Below, piece after piece: positions 36,330 through 45,797 of a stretch of 64,000 nucleotides of DNA (its first letter is position 1; the number at the start of each line of letters is the position of its first letter). The stretch lies in assembly GCF_004345325.1 (NCBI RefSeq), contig NZ_SLVJ01000010.1, positions 62,001 through 126,000 on the forward strand, given 5' to 3'. This DNA is from Acinetobacter calcoaceticus. Lineage in GTDB: Bacteria; Pseudomonadota; Gammaproteobacteria; Pseudomonadales; Moraxellaceae. Under the pieces are notes generated by a model. The model was not told the origin of the DNA, ran no database searches, and saw nothing but the letters and a program-made list of their open reading frames with translations. Position numbers and translations under genes: made by a program.

Positions 36330-38786
36330 TTATTGCTTGTTGCGACGACGGAACATTGCGCCAGCAGCCAAGGTCATCAGACCCAATACCGACCAGATAC
36401 TGCTACTACCACCGCCACTATCGCCATTGCCTTGATCCACTGGAGGCTTGCTCGGATTAAAGTCCAAATCAACAATCACCGGATCATGGTCAGAAGAACG
36501 GAACGCATCTGAACTATAGAAGTCTTTAATTTGCTCAGGGGTTTTAAATTCTTCGTTATAGTCTAGGCCTGTAGGTTCATCAGCATTGATTGCCCAAGTG
36601 AAGCTGCGTTTTACCCATGGATAGAGATCGCTGTCTGCGATGGCATGGTCAATATTCCCCGCACCACCATGCCCGAGTTTGTTCGAGCTCACCCCAAACA
36701 CATAAGTGTAGGCTTTTTTACCCATGCCAATTTTTTCATCATTGAGGAGCACTTTAAATTTGGCTTTTTCCAAGGCCAACATTGGATCTTCTTTGGCATA
36801 GCTGTTCATGTCACCGACCAAGAGGAAGTTTGGTTTTTCCACTTTGGTTGGGTTTTTCGCCATCCACTGAATCAAGCCATTTACGTGCTTGACACGGGTC
36901 TCATTCCAACAGGCTTGACCATCGCCTTGATCCTTGTCTAAACCTTGAGCAGGATCACAACTGCCTTTAGATTTTAAATGGTTTGGAATCACGGTAAAGA
37001 TTTTTCCACCATTTAATGGCTCAAAACTTTGTGCCATGGTGACACGGTTTTTCTGAGTGGCATCATCAAATACCACTGCGGCATTGACGGGTTTAACACG
37101 CTTGCTGTTATATAAAATCGCCACTGCAATCACATCAGTACCGAGCTTTTTCATGCCTGGTGGTGTCACAAATTTCCAATCTGGGCCCAGAGATTTGGTC
37201 AGATAGGCAATGGCACTTTTGTCGTCATAACCATTGTTGGCAATTTCCATCAAACCAAATACATCGGCATCAATACCCTTCATGGCACTGACGATTTTGG
37301 CATGCTGACGATCAAATTCTGATTTGCTGTCTGCACCACGATCTGTCGGGAAGCCTTTTTCTGCGCCATTGTCATAGTTCAACACATTGAATGCTGCGAC
37401 ACGGATTTGACTGGCTGCTTTAACAGGGATTGCTGCTGGACGAGGATTGGCACTTGCCACAACTTCTGGTTGCTTATTGGCAACTGGTTGGATCCGCCAT
37501 GCATTGAAGCGATATTCTAAAATCCCTTCGACATTTTTAAGTTCATAGCCAGTACGCAAGGTATTGCTGGCATTGAATGGCTTCGGCATCCACGGGGTTA
37601 AGTTCTGAGTACCATAACCATCATCTAAAATAATCTTTGATAATACGTTGTTTTTGGCAAGATCAATGGCTTCTTTGGAATTGGCCGGATAAAGATTGGT
37701 CGGTATATATTGACGCCCCAAACTCAGAGCCAACTCACCAAAGCGGCTGTAGTTATAGTTTTCACTCACGGTCATGGTTTGCGGTAATTTAACCAACATG
37801 CCTTGATATCGCTTCGGTGTATTGCCGGTAGCTTCGGTCAAACTGCTAAATGGCAAAGTCACATCGACTGGTTTCACCAAGTTACTGCCCTGATCACAGG
37901 TCAAGATATCTTGGTTCAATTGGTCGATTTGCAATTGATTTTGGAAACTGCTCAGACGACCACTCAACACCACTTCCTGGCCTGCTACACCGCCTTTGAC
38001 TTTGCTTGCGGCAGGAATATAGACAAAGATTGCATTGGATAAATTAGGCTTGGCTTTGGTGTCGCGAGTTTGCAGATAGAAACCAGACATGCCATTGGCA
38101 TAGCGATAATCTGCTGTAAGCACACCACGGATGATATAACGTTGATTTTGCGCGGCTGTGTGTAAGTCTGCAATCGGTACATCTTTGGAACTACAGTTAA
38201 ATTTATCATTTTCTGGTGGCGTTGTTTCACCGCCCGCGCCTAGGTATTCATCAAAGGCATTACGGTCAGACCATTTATTCCATTCTTTCGTCAAGTCAAA
38301 CGCTGCGCTTGCATCAATCAAAGTCACATCGTTGCTGGTTTTGTTACGCGCAAAACTATTGCCTTTGCTGTTGCCCCAACCCCCGCCTGGAGGTAATTCC
38401 CCGACACGCCCAAAGCGATCAACGGCTTTACCTTTATAAACCAGAACCAATGCATCATCGCCATTAAATGACAGCCCTGCAACTTGATTAACCCGATCAC
38501 CCAAAGCAGTTTTTAATTCTGAACGGCCCACTAGAAATTTTTGCTTGGATTTTAAAGTTCCACTGAGTTTAAAACTCGCTGTTTTAGTCGATGATCCATT
38601 GGAAAACTGATGAATCTCATAATCAACTAAATCAATAGTGGTATTATCTGGATTCAGGATTTCCATGCCTTTTTTATTGCCACTACCATCGACATACTGG
38701 CTAAACATTAATTGCGCATAACTTGGAACAGACACCCCGAGTAACATTAAACTAAGCGCAAGCGAATGTGGTTTTAAAATTTTCAT
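36330..38786 (-). CDS. ExeM/NucH-type extracellular endonuclease with GlyGly-CTERM tail
   Basis: 818 residues. Signal peptide 1-24 (cleavage SYA-Q). A lamin-tail-like domain lies at about 25-135, then an OB-fold region (about 200-300), then an endonuclease/exonuclease/phosphatase domain from about 462 to 790 with catalytic motifs FNVLNYDNG, DVFGLMEI, NHLKSKGS, LVGDMNSY and SSDHDPVIVDL. The C-terminus GGGSSSIWSVLGLMTLAAGAMFRRR is a GlyGly-CTERM sorting signal, which rhombosortase cleaves in bacteria using type II secretion. It probably degrades extracellular DNA for nutrient use or biofilm turnover. A short repeat (TTGCTTATTGCTTATTGC) follows the stop. Confidence 0.88.
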   Translation of the reverse strand: MKILKPHSLALSLMLLGVSVPSYAQLMFSQYVDGSGNKKGMEILNPDNTTIDLVDYEIHQFSNGSSTKTASFKLSGTLKSKQKFLVGRSELKTALGDRVNQVAGLSFNGDDALVLVYKGKAVDRFGRVGELPPGGGWGNSKGNSFARNKTSNDVTLIDASAAFDLTKEWNKWSDRNAFDEYLGAGGETTPPENDKFNCSSKDVPIADLHTAAQNQRYIIRGVLTADYRYANGMSGFYLQTRDTKAKPNLSNAIFVYIPAASKVKGGVAGQEVVLSGRLSSFQNQLQIDQLNQDILTCDQGSNLVKPVDVTLPFSSLTEATGNTPKRYQGMLVKLPQTMTVSENYNYSRFGELALSLGRQYIPTNLYPANSKEAIDLAKNNVLSKIILDDGYGTQNLTPWMPKPFNASNTLRTGYELKNVEGILEYRFNAWRIQPVANKQPEVVASANPRPAAIPVKAASQIRVAAFNVLNYDNGAEKGFPTDRGADSKSEFDRQHAKIVSAMKGIDADVFGLMEIANNGYDDKSAIAYLTKSLGPDWKFVTPPGMKKLGTDVIAVAILYNSKRVKPVNAAVVFDDATQKNRVTMAQSFEPLNGGKIFTVIPNHLKSKGSCDPAQGLDKDQGDGQACWNETRVKHVNGLIQWMAKNPTKVEKPNFLLVGDMNSYAKEDPMLALEKAKFKVLLNDEKIGMGKKAYTYVFGVSSNKLGHGGAGNIDHAIADSDLYPWVKRSFTWAINADEPTGLDYNEEFKTPEQIKDFYSSDAFRSSDHDPVIVDLDFNPSKPPVDQGNGDSGGGSSSIWSVLGLMTLAAGAMFRRRNKQ

Positions 38787-39004
38787 ATTTTTTTACTGAT
38801 TGATTGATTCGTAAATGAGCTTAAGTGGATAAAATGACACAATGATGAAGGTTAAATGAAAATTAATCGAATCAATTGATCGTTAAATCCCCCTTACCTG
38901 ATCAATAAATTGATCAACGCAGAGATTTGATTTTTTGATTAGGTTTGACATCGCTCAGCAAAGAATTAAAATAGCGCTTTTAAAATTGTGTACTGACTCA
39001 GCTT

Positions 39005-39721
39005 ATGACCAACGATACTCTTGATGCGCAGCCTGTTGAATTAGAGCATCTACCTGAACAGCGAGAAATCGTCACGTATATGCGTCGATCATCTCCACTG
39101 AATACGTCACAGCGTACTGCACTTGAGCAACATGGCCATTTTATCCTGCAATATCCTGTAGGTGATTTAAGACAACATTTTCCAAATCCAAGTCGTCCCC
39201 TAACCGTGGAAATTGGTTTTGGAATGGGCCGTTCTTTGGTACTGATGGCAAAAGCCAATCCTGAGCGCAATTTTGTCGGCATCGAAGTGCATGTGCCGGG
39301 TATTGCACAATGTGTATATGAGGCCGGTATGGCAGGTCTGGACAATTTACGTGTCTTAGATGCAGATGCCATCCAAGTCCTTAAAGAAATGCCAGATCAT
39401 AGTATCGATTGCGTACAATTATATTTCCCAGATCCTTGGCAGAAGAAACGTCACTTTAAACGCCGCTTTGTCATCCATGAGCGTATGCAACTGGTTGAGC
39501 AAAAACTGGTATTAGGCGGTACTTTTCACTCTGCGACAGATTGGGAACCGTATGCAGAATGGATGCTTGATATCCTCGACAATCGTCCAAATCTGGAAAA
39601 TCTGGCTGGCAAAGGCAATAGCTATCCACGTCCAGACTGGCGCCCTCAAACCAAATTTGAGCGCCGCGGTCTAGAAGAAGGTCATAAGATCAACGATTTT
39701 CTGTTTAAAAAGATCAACTAA
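39005..39721 (+). CDS. trmB: TrmB, tRNA (guanine-N7)-methyltransferase
   Basis: 238 residues. It methylates G46 in the variable loop of tRNAs using SAM. The SAM-binding motif is at about 63-75 (VEIGFGMGRSLVLMA), the acidic GIEVHVPG follows, and the family signature YFPDPWQKKRHFKRR (about 140-155) contains catalytic Asp. The C-terminal TKFERRGLEEGHKI motif contacts tRNA. Normal length, monocistronic, followed by a terminator. Confidence 0.96.
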   Translation: MTNDTLDAQPVELEHLPEQREIVTYMRRSSPLNTSQRTALEQHGHFILQYPVGDLRQHFPNPSRPLTVEIGFGMGRSLVLMAKANPERNFVGIEVHVPGIAQCVYEAGMAGLDNLRVLDADAIQVLKEMPDHSIDCVQLYFPDPWQKKRHFKRRFVIHERMQLVEQKLVLGGTFHSATDWEPYAEWMLDILDNRPNLENLAGKGNSYPRPDWRPQTKFERRGLEEGHKINDFLFKKIN

Positions 39722-39751
39722 GCTGGCAAACAACCTTCGCCAGTTTTAAGA

Positions 39752-39797
39752 CCCATCAGCACACTCGGCATAGACCTTGAACCTGCTGATGGGTTTT
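39752..39797 (+). terminator. Intrinsic terminator after trmB
   Basis: 10-base stem CCCATCAGCA / TGCTGATGGG with a 22-base loop and TTTT. A smaller CTGGC / GCCAG hairpin with TTTT precedes it at about 39723-39747. Confidence 0.75.
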
Positions 39798-39841
39798 CTC
39801 ATTTTTAGGCCGCTATTTTTAAATCGACTGTTGTAAATCGA

Positions 39842-40618
39842 CTATTCATGGTGGCGCTTTAAAATGCCATCACTAAGCAATTGATAGACCTGTTGTAAAT
39901 CAGGGCGTTCAGCCGCGACCAACATCTGTTGGTGCAAGTTGAGGATGTTTTCATCTGCACGCATAGCAGGCCCTGTTTGCACATGCACAGGCGGGTTTTG
40001 CGTGGCTTTGGCTGCGGTTTCGAGCATCAAGGGATGCAATAAACTAAAATCAACCTGTGCTGCATCAAGCACTTGTGCTGCCATGTCATAACAATAATTA
40101 CTGAAGTTACAGGCAAATACAGCAGCCAAATGCAGGCTAAGACGTTGCTTAGAATCATAGTGATACACACGCTGACTCAGCGCTTGTGCCACACGATCCA
40201 ATATGTGCAGATCTTCCGAGCATGCCGTTTCAATGAATAATGGCGTTTGTGTCCAATCGATTTCACGTTGCAAACTAAAGGTTTGCAAAGGATAAAACAC
40301 CCCTGCCCGTGCATAGTGCTGAGTGAGGCGCTCGATATGGGTACTGCCTGAGGTATGCACAATCAGGGTCTCTTTGAAATACTCAGCCAACTCCAATACA
40401 CAGCTTTCAATCGCCTGATCACTGATCGCGATAATCAATAACTCAACTGAAGTATCAAGTTGATCCATGCTCCTGACCGCTTGAGCCTGCACCTGCTCGG
40501 CCAGGGTTTGGGCATTGGCAAAGGTCGGGCTATAGATGTGCAGGATTTGATGCTGTACTGAAAGTGCTTTGGCCAGATGTGTGGCCACACGCCCAGCACC
40601 GATTAAACTAATTCGCAT
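39842..40618 (-). CDS. Rossmann-like / DUF2520 oxidoreductase-like protein
   Basis: 258 residues from ATG 40618 (MRISLIGAGRVATHLAKAL). The N-terminal NAD(P)-binding GxGxxA fold (about 1-120) is followed by an all-helical DUF2520 domain (about 130-255), the arrangement of ketopantoate/F420-dependent-type dehydrogenases. The reaction is unknown. Upstream of this ATG the frame stays open through two further 15-base repeats of the first codons (ISLIR, ISLMR), giving a longer ORF to 40702. I regard these as a tandem duplication of the 5' end, though one of the upstream starts might be used. Confidence 0.78.
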   Translation of the reverse strand: MRISLIGAGRVATHLAKALSVQHQILHIYSPTFANAQTLAEQVQAQAVRSMDQLDTSVELLIIAISDQAIESCVLELAEYFKETLIVHTSGSTHIERLTQHYARAGVFYPLQTFSLQREIDWTQTPLFIETACSEDLHILDRVAQALSQRVYHYDSKQRLSLHLAAVFACNFSNYCYDMAAQVLDAAQVDFSLLHPLMLETAAKATQNPPVHVQTGPAMRADENILNLHQQMLVAAERPDLQQVYQLLSDGILKRHHE

Positions 40619-41586
40619 AAGACTGATTCGTATAAGGCTAATTTGTATAAAACAATGAATTTTTTGATTGCTCATCATGCCAACAAACCGTCTGGCTCGC
40701 AATTGCTGTGAAGCTTTGATTCACTATCTTCTGGCGCTGAGTGATTCACTCAATCCCATCATCTATGACATCGTTTTGATTTGCTATTTTTTTAATCTTT
40801 GTTGATCTTATATTTTATTATTATGGATTCACTGCGAATTTTTAAGGGCAGAGGAAAACACTGTGGTTTACTTCAACAACTCTAGGTTTGTAACCCATTG
40901 CATGTGCCTATAAACTTGTGGTCTATAGCGTCCTAAGTCGAATTGAGACCTTTTGGGTTGATTAGCGCCCTTCTCCCAAATTTGGCTAAACTTGCTCGCT
41001 TCGATCCCCATCACCCTTGACAACTAAGATACCCAAACCCAAGGCGTAAGTTTTCCCTGAAATATGCTATTTTTATTTAATTATAAAAATATTTCCCACC
41101 AAAGCTTATATTCATCAAATTAATTCCCTAAAACCTGATTTACACGCCATTTCATTACGATTTATAGCCAATTTATGCTTGTTTTATCTCATACAGAATT
41201 AATGCCAGTCAGTTAAGATTTTTAACCTCTTTCATCTGCTCTGCAATGGAATACCAAAATGGTTTATGTCTTGCTATAACCTGGTTTTTTAATATTCCCT
41301 CAATGGTGTCTTCCCGATCCACATCATCAGTGAGGAATATTTACTCCTTACTTTTTAAAAAGTAAGCAAAACCTCTTTTGCACTGAGGTCACGTCCCTGT
41401 AACCCAGTGCAAAAACAGGCGGCGTCCTGCCGCAATTTTCTAACACCGTTCTTTGATTTGAATACTCTTAGATTTATATTGCTTAGGCTATTTCGTTCTT
41501 CACTTCAAAATAAGCAAGAAATATCTTTAAAAATCTAAATACAACTTGATACGCAAGGGATGGATTCAGGCTGAAAGCCTTAGAAA
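40619..41586. other. Repeat-rich intergenic region of nearly 1 kb
   Basis: No convincing gene on either strand. It holds a REP fragment (CCTTCTCCC, 40969), one end of a repeat family at 41198-41220 (TAATGCCAGTCAGTTAAG), a structured GC-rich stretch at 41377-41440 and another shared repeat at 41555-41581. It separates the divergently oriented repeats from the NUDIX gene. Confidence 0.6.
41198..41581. repeat. Mosaic intergenic repeat block A
   Basis: It begins with TAATGCCAGTCAGTTAAG (41201), contains TTGCTTAGGCTAT (about 41479) and ends with GGATGGATTCAGGCTGAAAG (about 41559). The same three pieces recur in different order and orientation at 62609-63065. The size and shared ends suggest a dispersed, possibly miniature mobile, element. 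Confidence 0.55.
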
Positions 41587-42045
41587 TCAATATTTAATGT
41601 GATACACAGACCAATGCTCAGCGAGGTCTTTCTGCATCCACAGATCTAGCATCGCACCCGTTTCAGCGAACAGTACCGCTGGGAGCTGATCAAACGCAAA
41701 CCATTTCCAATGTGAAAAGATATGCGGTTCAGTGACTTGAATCTGTTGCCCTTCAAGCGCTTGAATTTCGACTGTCAGACCTACGGTGCTATTGCAACGC
41801 TGGGCAGAGGTATTGTTGAGCAAGCAAAATGCATTTAAACGTTGTGGATCAATATTTAAGGCGGTTTCCTCAAGCAGTTCACGCGCTGCGGCTTGGCTAA
41901 AGCTTTCGCCCTGATCGATCTTGCCCCCCGGAAAGCACCATGTGGTGGTCTCATCCGCCTTGATGCGCTGGCCCAGCAGCACTTCCCCTTGTGCGTTGAT
42001 CAGCATGATCCCCACACCAATGATCGGACTTAGATGGCTTTGCAA
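41587..42045 (-). CDS. NUDIX hydrolase
   Basis: 152 residues. It hydrolyses a nucleoside-diphosphate-linked substrate, probably in nucleotide clean-up. The Nudix box GGKIDQGESFSQAAARELLEET (about 40-62) is complete with the catalytic REXXEE. The segment before it (GQRIKADETTTWCFPGG) is close to GDP-mannose mannosyl hydrolase and MutT-like subfamilies, but the substrate cannot be fixed. The start is TTG at 42045, chosen because AGGAG stands seven bases upstream. The C-terminus FSHWKWFAFDQLP is family-typical. Confidence 0.85.
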   Translation of the reverse strand: MQSHLSPIIGVGIMLINAQGEVLLGQRIKADETTTWCFPGGKIDQGESFSQAAARELLEETALNIDPQRLNAFCLLNNTSAQRCNSTVGLTVEIQALEGQQIQVTEPHIFSHWKWFAFDQLPAVLFAETGAMLDLWMQKDLAEHWSVYHIKY

Positions 42046-42170
42046 GCTCTACTCCTGTGCTGAATTGTCGCTTAGATGGCTAAATACGACCAATGTATGC
42101 TGAATTATTTTCATTAAACTACAGCAAAACTGAGCATTGGTGTAAACTTTGCTTTTTTAAATTGAATGTG

Positions 42171-43190
42171 ATGAATACCATGCCAGCAGTCGATCTTTTT
42201 GCGATAGGAAATGCACTCATTGATCAAGAATTCAAAGTCAGCGACGAATTCTTAAGCCAACAGGATTTGCAAAAAGGTACCATGCTACTGATCGATGCAG
42301 AGACCAAAACTCGCCTTGCTGCAAGCCTGCAAGCGACACAACAATATAAAGGTCAATCTTCAGGTGGTTCAGCAGCCAATACCGCTGTTGGCTTTAGTGC
42401 GCTTGGTGGTAGTGCATTTTATGCTTGCCGTGTTGGTGGTGATGAGCTGGGCCGTATTTATTTGGACGGTTTAAACCAAGCCAATATCCAAACTTCAGCG
42501 ACCTCGATCAGTGAAGGTGTAACCGGTATTTGTACCGTGATGATCAGCGATGACTCTGAACGTACCATGCAAACCTTTTTGGGTTGTACCGCTGATCTAT
42601 CAGAGCAACAAATTGATTTCGCACCATTGAACCAAGCCAATTGGTTGTATATCGAAGGTTATCTTTCGACCAGCGCTACAGCACGTATCGCAGTACAACA
42701 GGCTCGTGCCTTGGCCAAACAACATAACGTTAAAATCGCACTAACCTTATCCGATTTGGCCATGGTGCAATATGCCCGTGAAGGTCTAAATGAATTTATC
42801 GGTGATGGCGTAGATTTAATCTTCTGTAATGAACAAGAAGCCATGATGTATACCGACACCACAACCGTAGCTGATGCATTGTTAAAGTTAAAACAACTCA
42901 GCCAACATGTGGTGATTACCCTTGGCGCTAACGGTGCTTTGGTGGCGACTGCAGATCAACAAATCCGCGTACCGGGCCGTGTCGTAGAAGCACTGGATAC
43001 CACGGGTGCGGGCGATGCCTTTGCTGGTGCTTATTTATATGCACTCAATGCGGGTCAAGATATTGAAGCTGCAGCACGTTTGGCGGTATTGATTTCAAGT
43101 GAAGTTGTGGCTCAGTATGGCCCACGCCTCGCGGTAGAAGATTATGCTAAACTACTGAAAAATTTTCAAAATGAACAGGCCTGTGCATGA
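42171..43190 (+). CDS. PfkB-family carbohydrate kinase, adenosine kinase-like
   Basis: 339 residues from ATG 42171. It begins AVDLFAIGNALIDQEFKV, has the glycine-rich SSGGSAANTAVGFSALGG substrate lid (about 65-82) and the anion-hole/catalytic signature DTTGAGDAFAGAYLYAL (about 278-294, catalytic Asp in GAGDAF). Members in this genus are annotated as adenosine kinase; phosphorylation of another nucleoside or sugar is possible. It overlaps the Rieske gene by four bases. Confidence 0.85.
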   Translation: MNTMPAVDLFAIGNALIDQEFKVSDEFLSQQDLQKGTMLLIDAETKTRLAASLQATQQYKGQSSGGSAANTAVGFSALGGSAFYACRVGGDELGRIYLDGLNQANIQTSATSISEGVTGICTVMISDDSERTMQTFLGCTADLSEQQIDFAPLNQANWLYIEGYLSTSATARIAVQQARALAKQHNVKIALTLSDLAMVQYAREGLNEFIGDGVDLIFCNEQEAMMYTDTTTVADALLKLKQLSQHVVITLGANGALVATADQQIRVPGRVVEALDTTGAGDAFAGAYLYALNAGQDIEAAARLAVLISSEVVAQYGPRLAVEDYAKLLKNFQNEQACA

Positions 43191-43507
43191 TTAAAATCTG
43201 TATGACCGAAGATGTGCCAGAACGTGAAGCACGTGCATTTGATACTGAGTCGGGTGACACCATGTTTGTCACCCAACGTGATGGCATTTTTTATGCCTAT
43301 CAAAATCTTTGCCCGCATTTACAAACTGAGCTTGAGTTTTTAGAGAACCAATTTCTAGATCAAGATCGAGAATATATAGAGTGTTCAACCCACGGCGCCT
43401 TGTTCGTGGTTGAAACAGGTGAATGTATTGCTGGCCCATGTATGGGTGAGTCTTTACAAGCGATTAAGATCAAAGTCCACTCTGATGGTGGCATTTATCT
43501 CGACTAA
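43187..43507 (+). CDS. Rieske-type [2Fe-2S] ferredoxin-like protein
   Basis: 106 residues, a stand-alone Rieske domain. Cluster ligands are CPH (about residue 42-44) and CSTH (about 68-71), matching C-x-H...C-x2-H. It would act as a soluble electron carrier or as an assembly/sensor protein. Translational coupling to the kinase gene is conserved-looking, but a functional link is not obvious. Confidence 0.87.
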   Translation: MIKICMTEDVPEREARAFDTESGDTMFVTQRDGIFYAYQNLCPHLQTELEFLENQFLDQDREYIECSTHGALFVVETGECIAGPCMGESLQAIKIKVHSDGGIYLD

Positions 43508-43518
43508 TCGTCTTGGTT

Positions 43519-43560
43519 TGGCCTTTCCCCGAAGTTGAATAGACCGTGGGAAAAGGCCAG
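43519..43560. terminator. Hairpin between convergent Rieske and helicase genes
   Basis: TGGCCTTTCCCC pairs with GTGGGAAAAGGCCA across a 15-base loop. There is no long T run, so the terminator role is tentative. Confidence 0.5.
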
Positions 43561-43582
43561 ATGAAATGCTGATGCCCCCTGC

Positions 43583-45298
43583 TTAGGCGATAAACAACAA
43601 GGCCAAGCGAACTTGATCGTAACCCATTTTCGGACTGGTGGCTTCAACGATAGGGCGTAATTTAATCGTGCCATCTTCAGCAAAATGTTCCGGACTTTGG
43701 CGTTTGGTCAAACGTTTATAAATCTTACGCACTTGCTCAATCACTTCTTCACCCGGACTAGCCACACTAATATCCAGACCTTGCTCACGATGTAAACGTG
43801 CCAAATGATTGATAATGGTGGCTGGAGTCAATCCACGTTCAGTGGCGATATCCTGAATCTCATAACCCGCCTCAAATAAGGCCTTGGTCTCATCTAAGGT
43901 CGCGGTCGCAAGACTGGCTTTGCCGCCATTACGGTTCATTTTCTTTTCATTGCGTTCAATTTCGGTGCTGTTTAAGGTCCCGCCGCAATGTCGAATAAAG
44001 GCTTGATGTTGGGTACTCAGGTCTTGTTCAGCAAAATGCTGTTCAGCTTCATTGGACAACTCTTGAAAGCGTCGATCGGCTTTGATCGCCAATTGATCCA
44101 ATTCCAGTGCTTGTTCGTTAAAGCCCAACAATTTCAAACCATCAATCGATTTCAAACGTGACAAGGCCACATAGCCTTGACCATTTTCAAAGGTATGGCT
44201 GAGGTTGATTTCTGCTGCCGCCAAGGTCATCCCTTGAGATTTGTGAATGGTAATCGCCCAAGCCAGACGCAGTGGGATCTGCTGTAAACTGGCAATGGTT
44301 TTACCCGAATCGTTGTCCACCGACCAAGTCTCAGGCTCAACCACCAACACGCTGCCATCAGTCAATTTAACTTTCGGTAAGATGCCGTGGGTATCATCCT
44401 CTTCAAAACCAATCACTTCACCGAGGCTGCCATTGATATAGCCCAGATCAAAGTTGTTCTTCACAAACATGACTTTGGCATGTTTCTTCAAGGTGAGTTC
44501 ATCCGGTGCGCGTACCGATGATTTCAAAGTTTCAATCAACTTATCGTTACCATCACTCACCGCAACAAACTGATGTTCGTCACCGCCAATGGCATTAAGA
44601 TGTTGATAGTTAATATTGTCTACATCCATGTTGTGGGTATAGAGACGGGTATAAGTGTCACCAATATCTTGTTGGCGGGTTTGTTCCAAGGCTTGAATAT
44701 GGCTGGGTCCAATCTGCTGAGCACGGATCGCATTCAAAATACCATTCAGCGCAGAATCATCTTGACGATGTTGTTCAGTCAGATAGCAGACCCGAAACTT
44801 GGCTTCGACCCAAGCATTGGACATAAAACAGAATTTATCTCGGTTCTGTTCATCTTTACGTCCTACAGGGGGTAACTGGAAAAAGTCCCCTGCTGCAATG
44901 ACTTGGATGCCACCAAAAGCCTCATCGGACTCTTTGAAATACTTCAGGACTTGATTGACCAGATTGAGTTGTTTGGCATGTAGCATTGATATTTCATCAA
45001 TGATCAACACTTGGGCATTTTCTAAATGCTCTTTGAGATATTTGCGCTCTTTCAGGCGCTTTAAGTCGTCATCGGACAAGAAATCTTTAATCCCAATCCC
45101 CGCCCAAGTATGGATGGTCATACCATTCATATGCGTAGCGGCAATCCCTGTAGATGCGGTAATCGCCACAGGAACTTTGCGGGCTTTAAGATAACGGATG
45201 TATTGATTGAGCGTATAGGTTTTACCTGCACCTGCTGACCCTGTCAAAAAGACATTTTCACCCGTTTGCATCAATTTCAGTGCAGTCTCTTGTTTCAT
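43583..45298 (-). CDS. PIF1/RecD-like DNA helicase with C-terminal helix-turn-helix
   Basis: 571 residues from ATG 45298 (a TTG lies two codons upstream). Superfamily 1B helicase: Walker A TGSAGAGKT (about 20-28), motif Ia ASTGIAATHM, Walker B VLIIDEISML, QLPPVGRKDEQ (motif III), and C-terminal motifs WAITIHKSQGMTL and GYVALSRLKS (motifs V and VI). Residues about 460-520 form a helix-turn-helix (AGYEIQDIATERGLTPATIINHL) as in the HTH_40 domains attached to bacterial RecQ and PIF1-like helicases. It likely unwinds DNA 5' to 3' and may resolve structured DNA. Single gene. Confidence 0.86.
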   Translation of the reverse strand: MKQETALKLMQTGENVFLTGSAGAGKTYTLNQYIRYLKARKVPVAITASTGIAATHMNGMTIHTWAGIGIKDFLSDDDLKRLKERKYLKEHLENAQVLIIDEISMLHAKQLNLVNQVLKYFKESDEAFGGIQVIAAGDFFQLPPVGRKDEQNRDKFCFMSNAWVEAKFRVCYLTEQHRQDDSALNGILNAIRAQQIGPSHIQALEQTRQQDIGDTYTRLYTHNMDVDNINYQHLNAIGGDEHQFVAVSDGNDKLIETLKSSVRAPDELTLKKHAKVMFVKNNFDLGYINGSLGEVIGFEEDDTHGILPKVKLTDGSVLVVEPETWSVDNDSGKTIASLQQIPLRLAWAITIHKSQGMTLAAAEINLSHTFENGQGYVALSRLKSIDGLKLLGFNEQALELDQLAIKADRRFQELSNEAEQHFAEQDLSTQHQAFIRHCGGTLNSTEIERNEKKMNRNGGKASLATATLDETKALFEAGYEIQDIATERGLTPATIINHLARLHREQGLDISVASPGEEVIEQVRKIYKRLTKRQSPEHFAEDGTIKLRPIVEATSPKMGYDQVRLALLFIA

Positions 45299-45304
45299 AA
45301 CCAA

Positions 45305-45797
45305 CCTAAGCTTAAAGAACTGCTATAGCCTAACGATTTTTTGAGTAAATGTTAAGTCATCAAGGGGGAGACTGCCGACTTTTCATCGTTATACGACAAT
45401 TGCTGTCTCATTAATGGAGATTTTTTCAGCCTTGTATTATTTGCATGATGTGATCTAGGCCAAGGCTGCACATTTTGAGTTATTCAAACACTTATCACAT
45501 GATTCAGCCTGACCAAGGCCACATTTTATTGATTTTTGAAAATTTATTCCGAGCTACATTCCAATAGTGCAAAGACGATTCGACCAAACACTACATTATT
45601 GATTTACATATATAAAACCCTCTACTCATTGTGTGTTTTACACTCGACCACATAACCATAATTTAGACGTTATATCGAACATATTGATTTGGTAGGTGTT
45701 TAGTAGGTTTTAAAATATTTGTGATGCTTCAATACTCAGTCATAGGGTGTAAAGCACCTAAGGACATTCAAATCAATATGGTAGAAGGAATCGCACC
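45305..45797. other. Long upstream region of the alcohol dehydrogenase gene
   Basis: 493 bases with no credible gene. It is AT-rich with several short palindromes (for example CCAAGGCTG... near 45460 and CCAAGGCC near 45514). The RBS AGAAGGA at about 45783 precedes the dehydrogenase ATG. A long regulatory region would fit an inducible catabolic gene. I could not pick a promoter with confidence. Confidence 0.4.
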
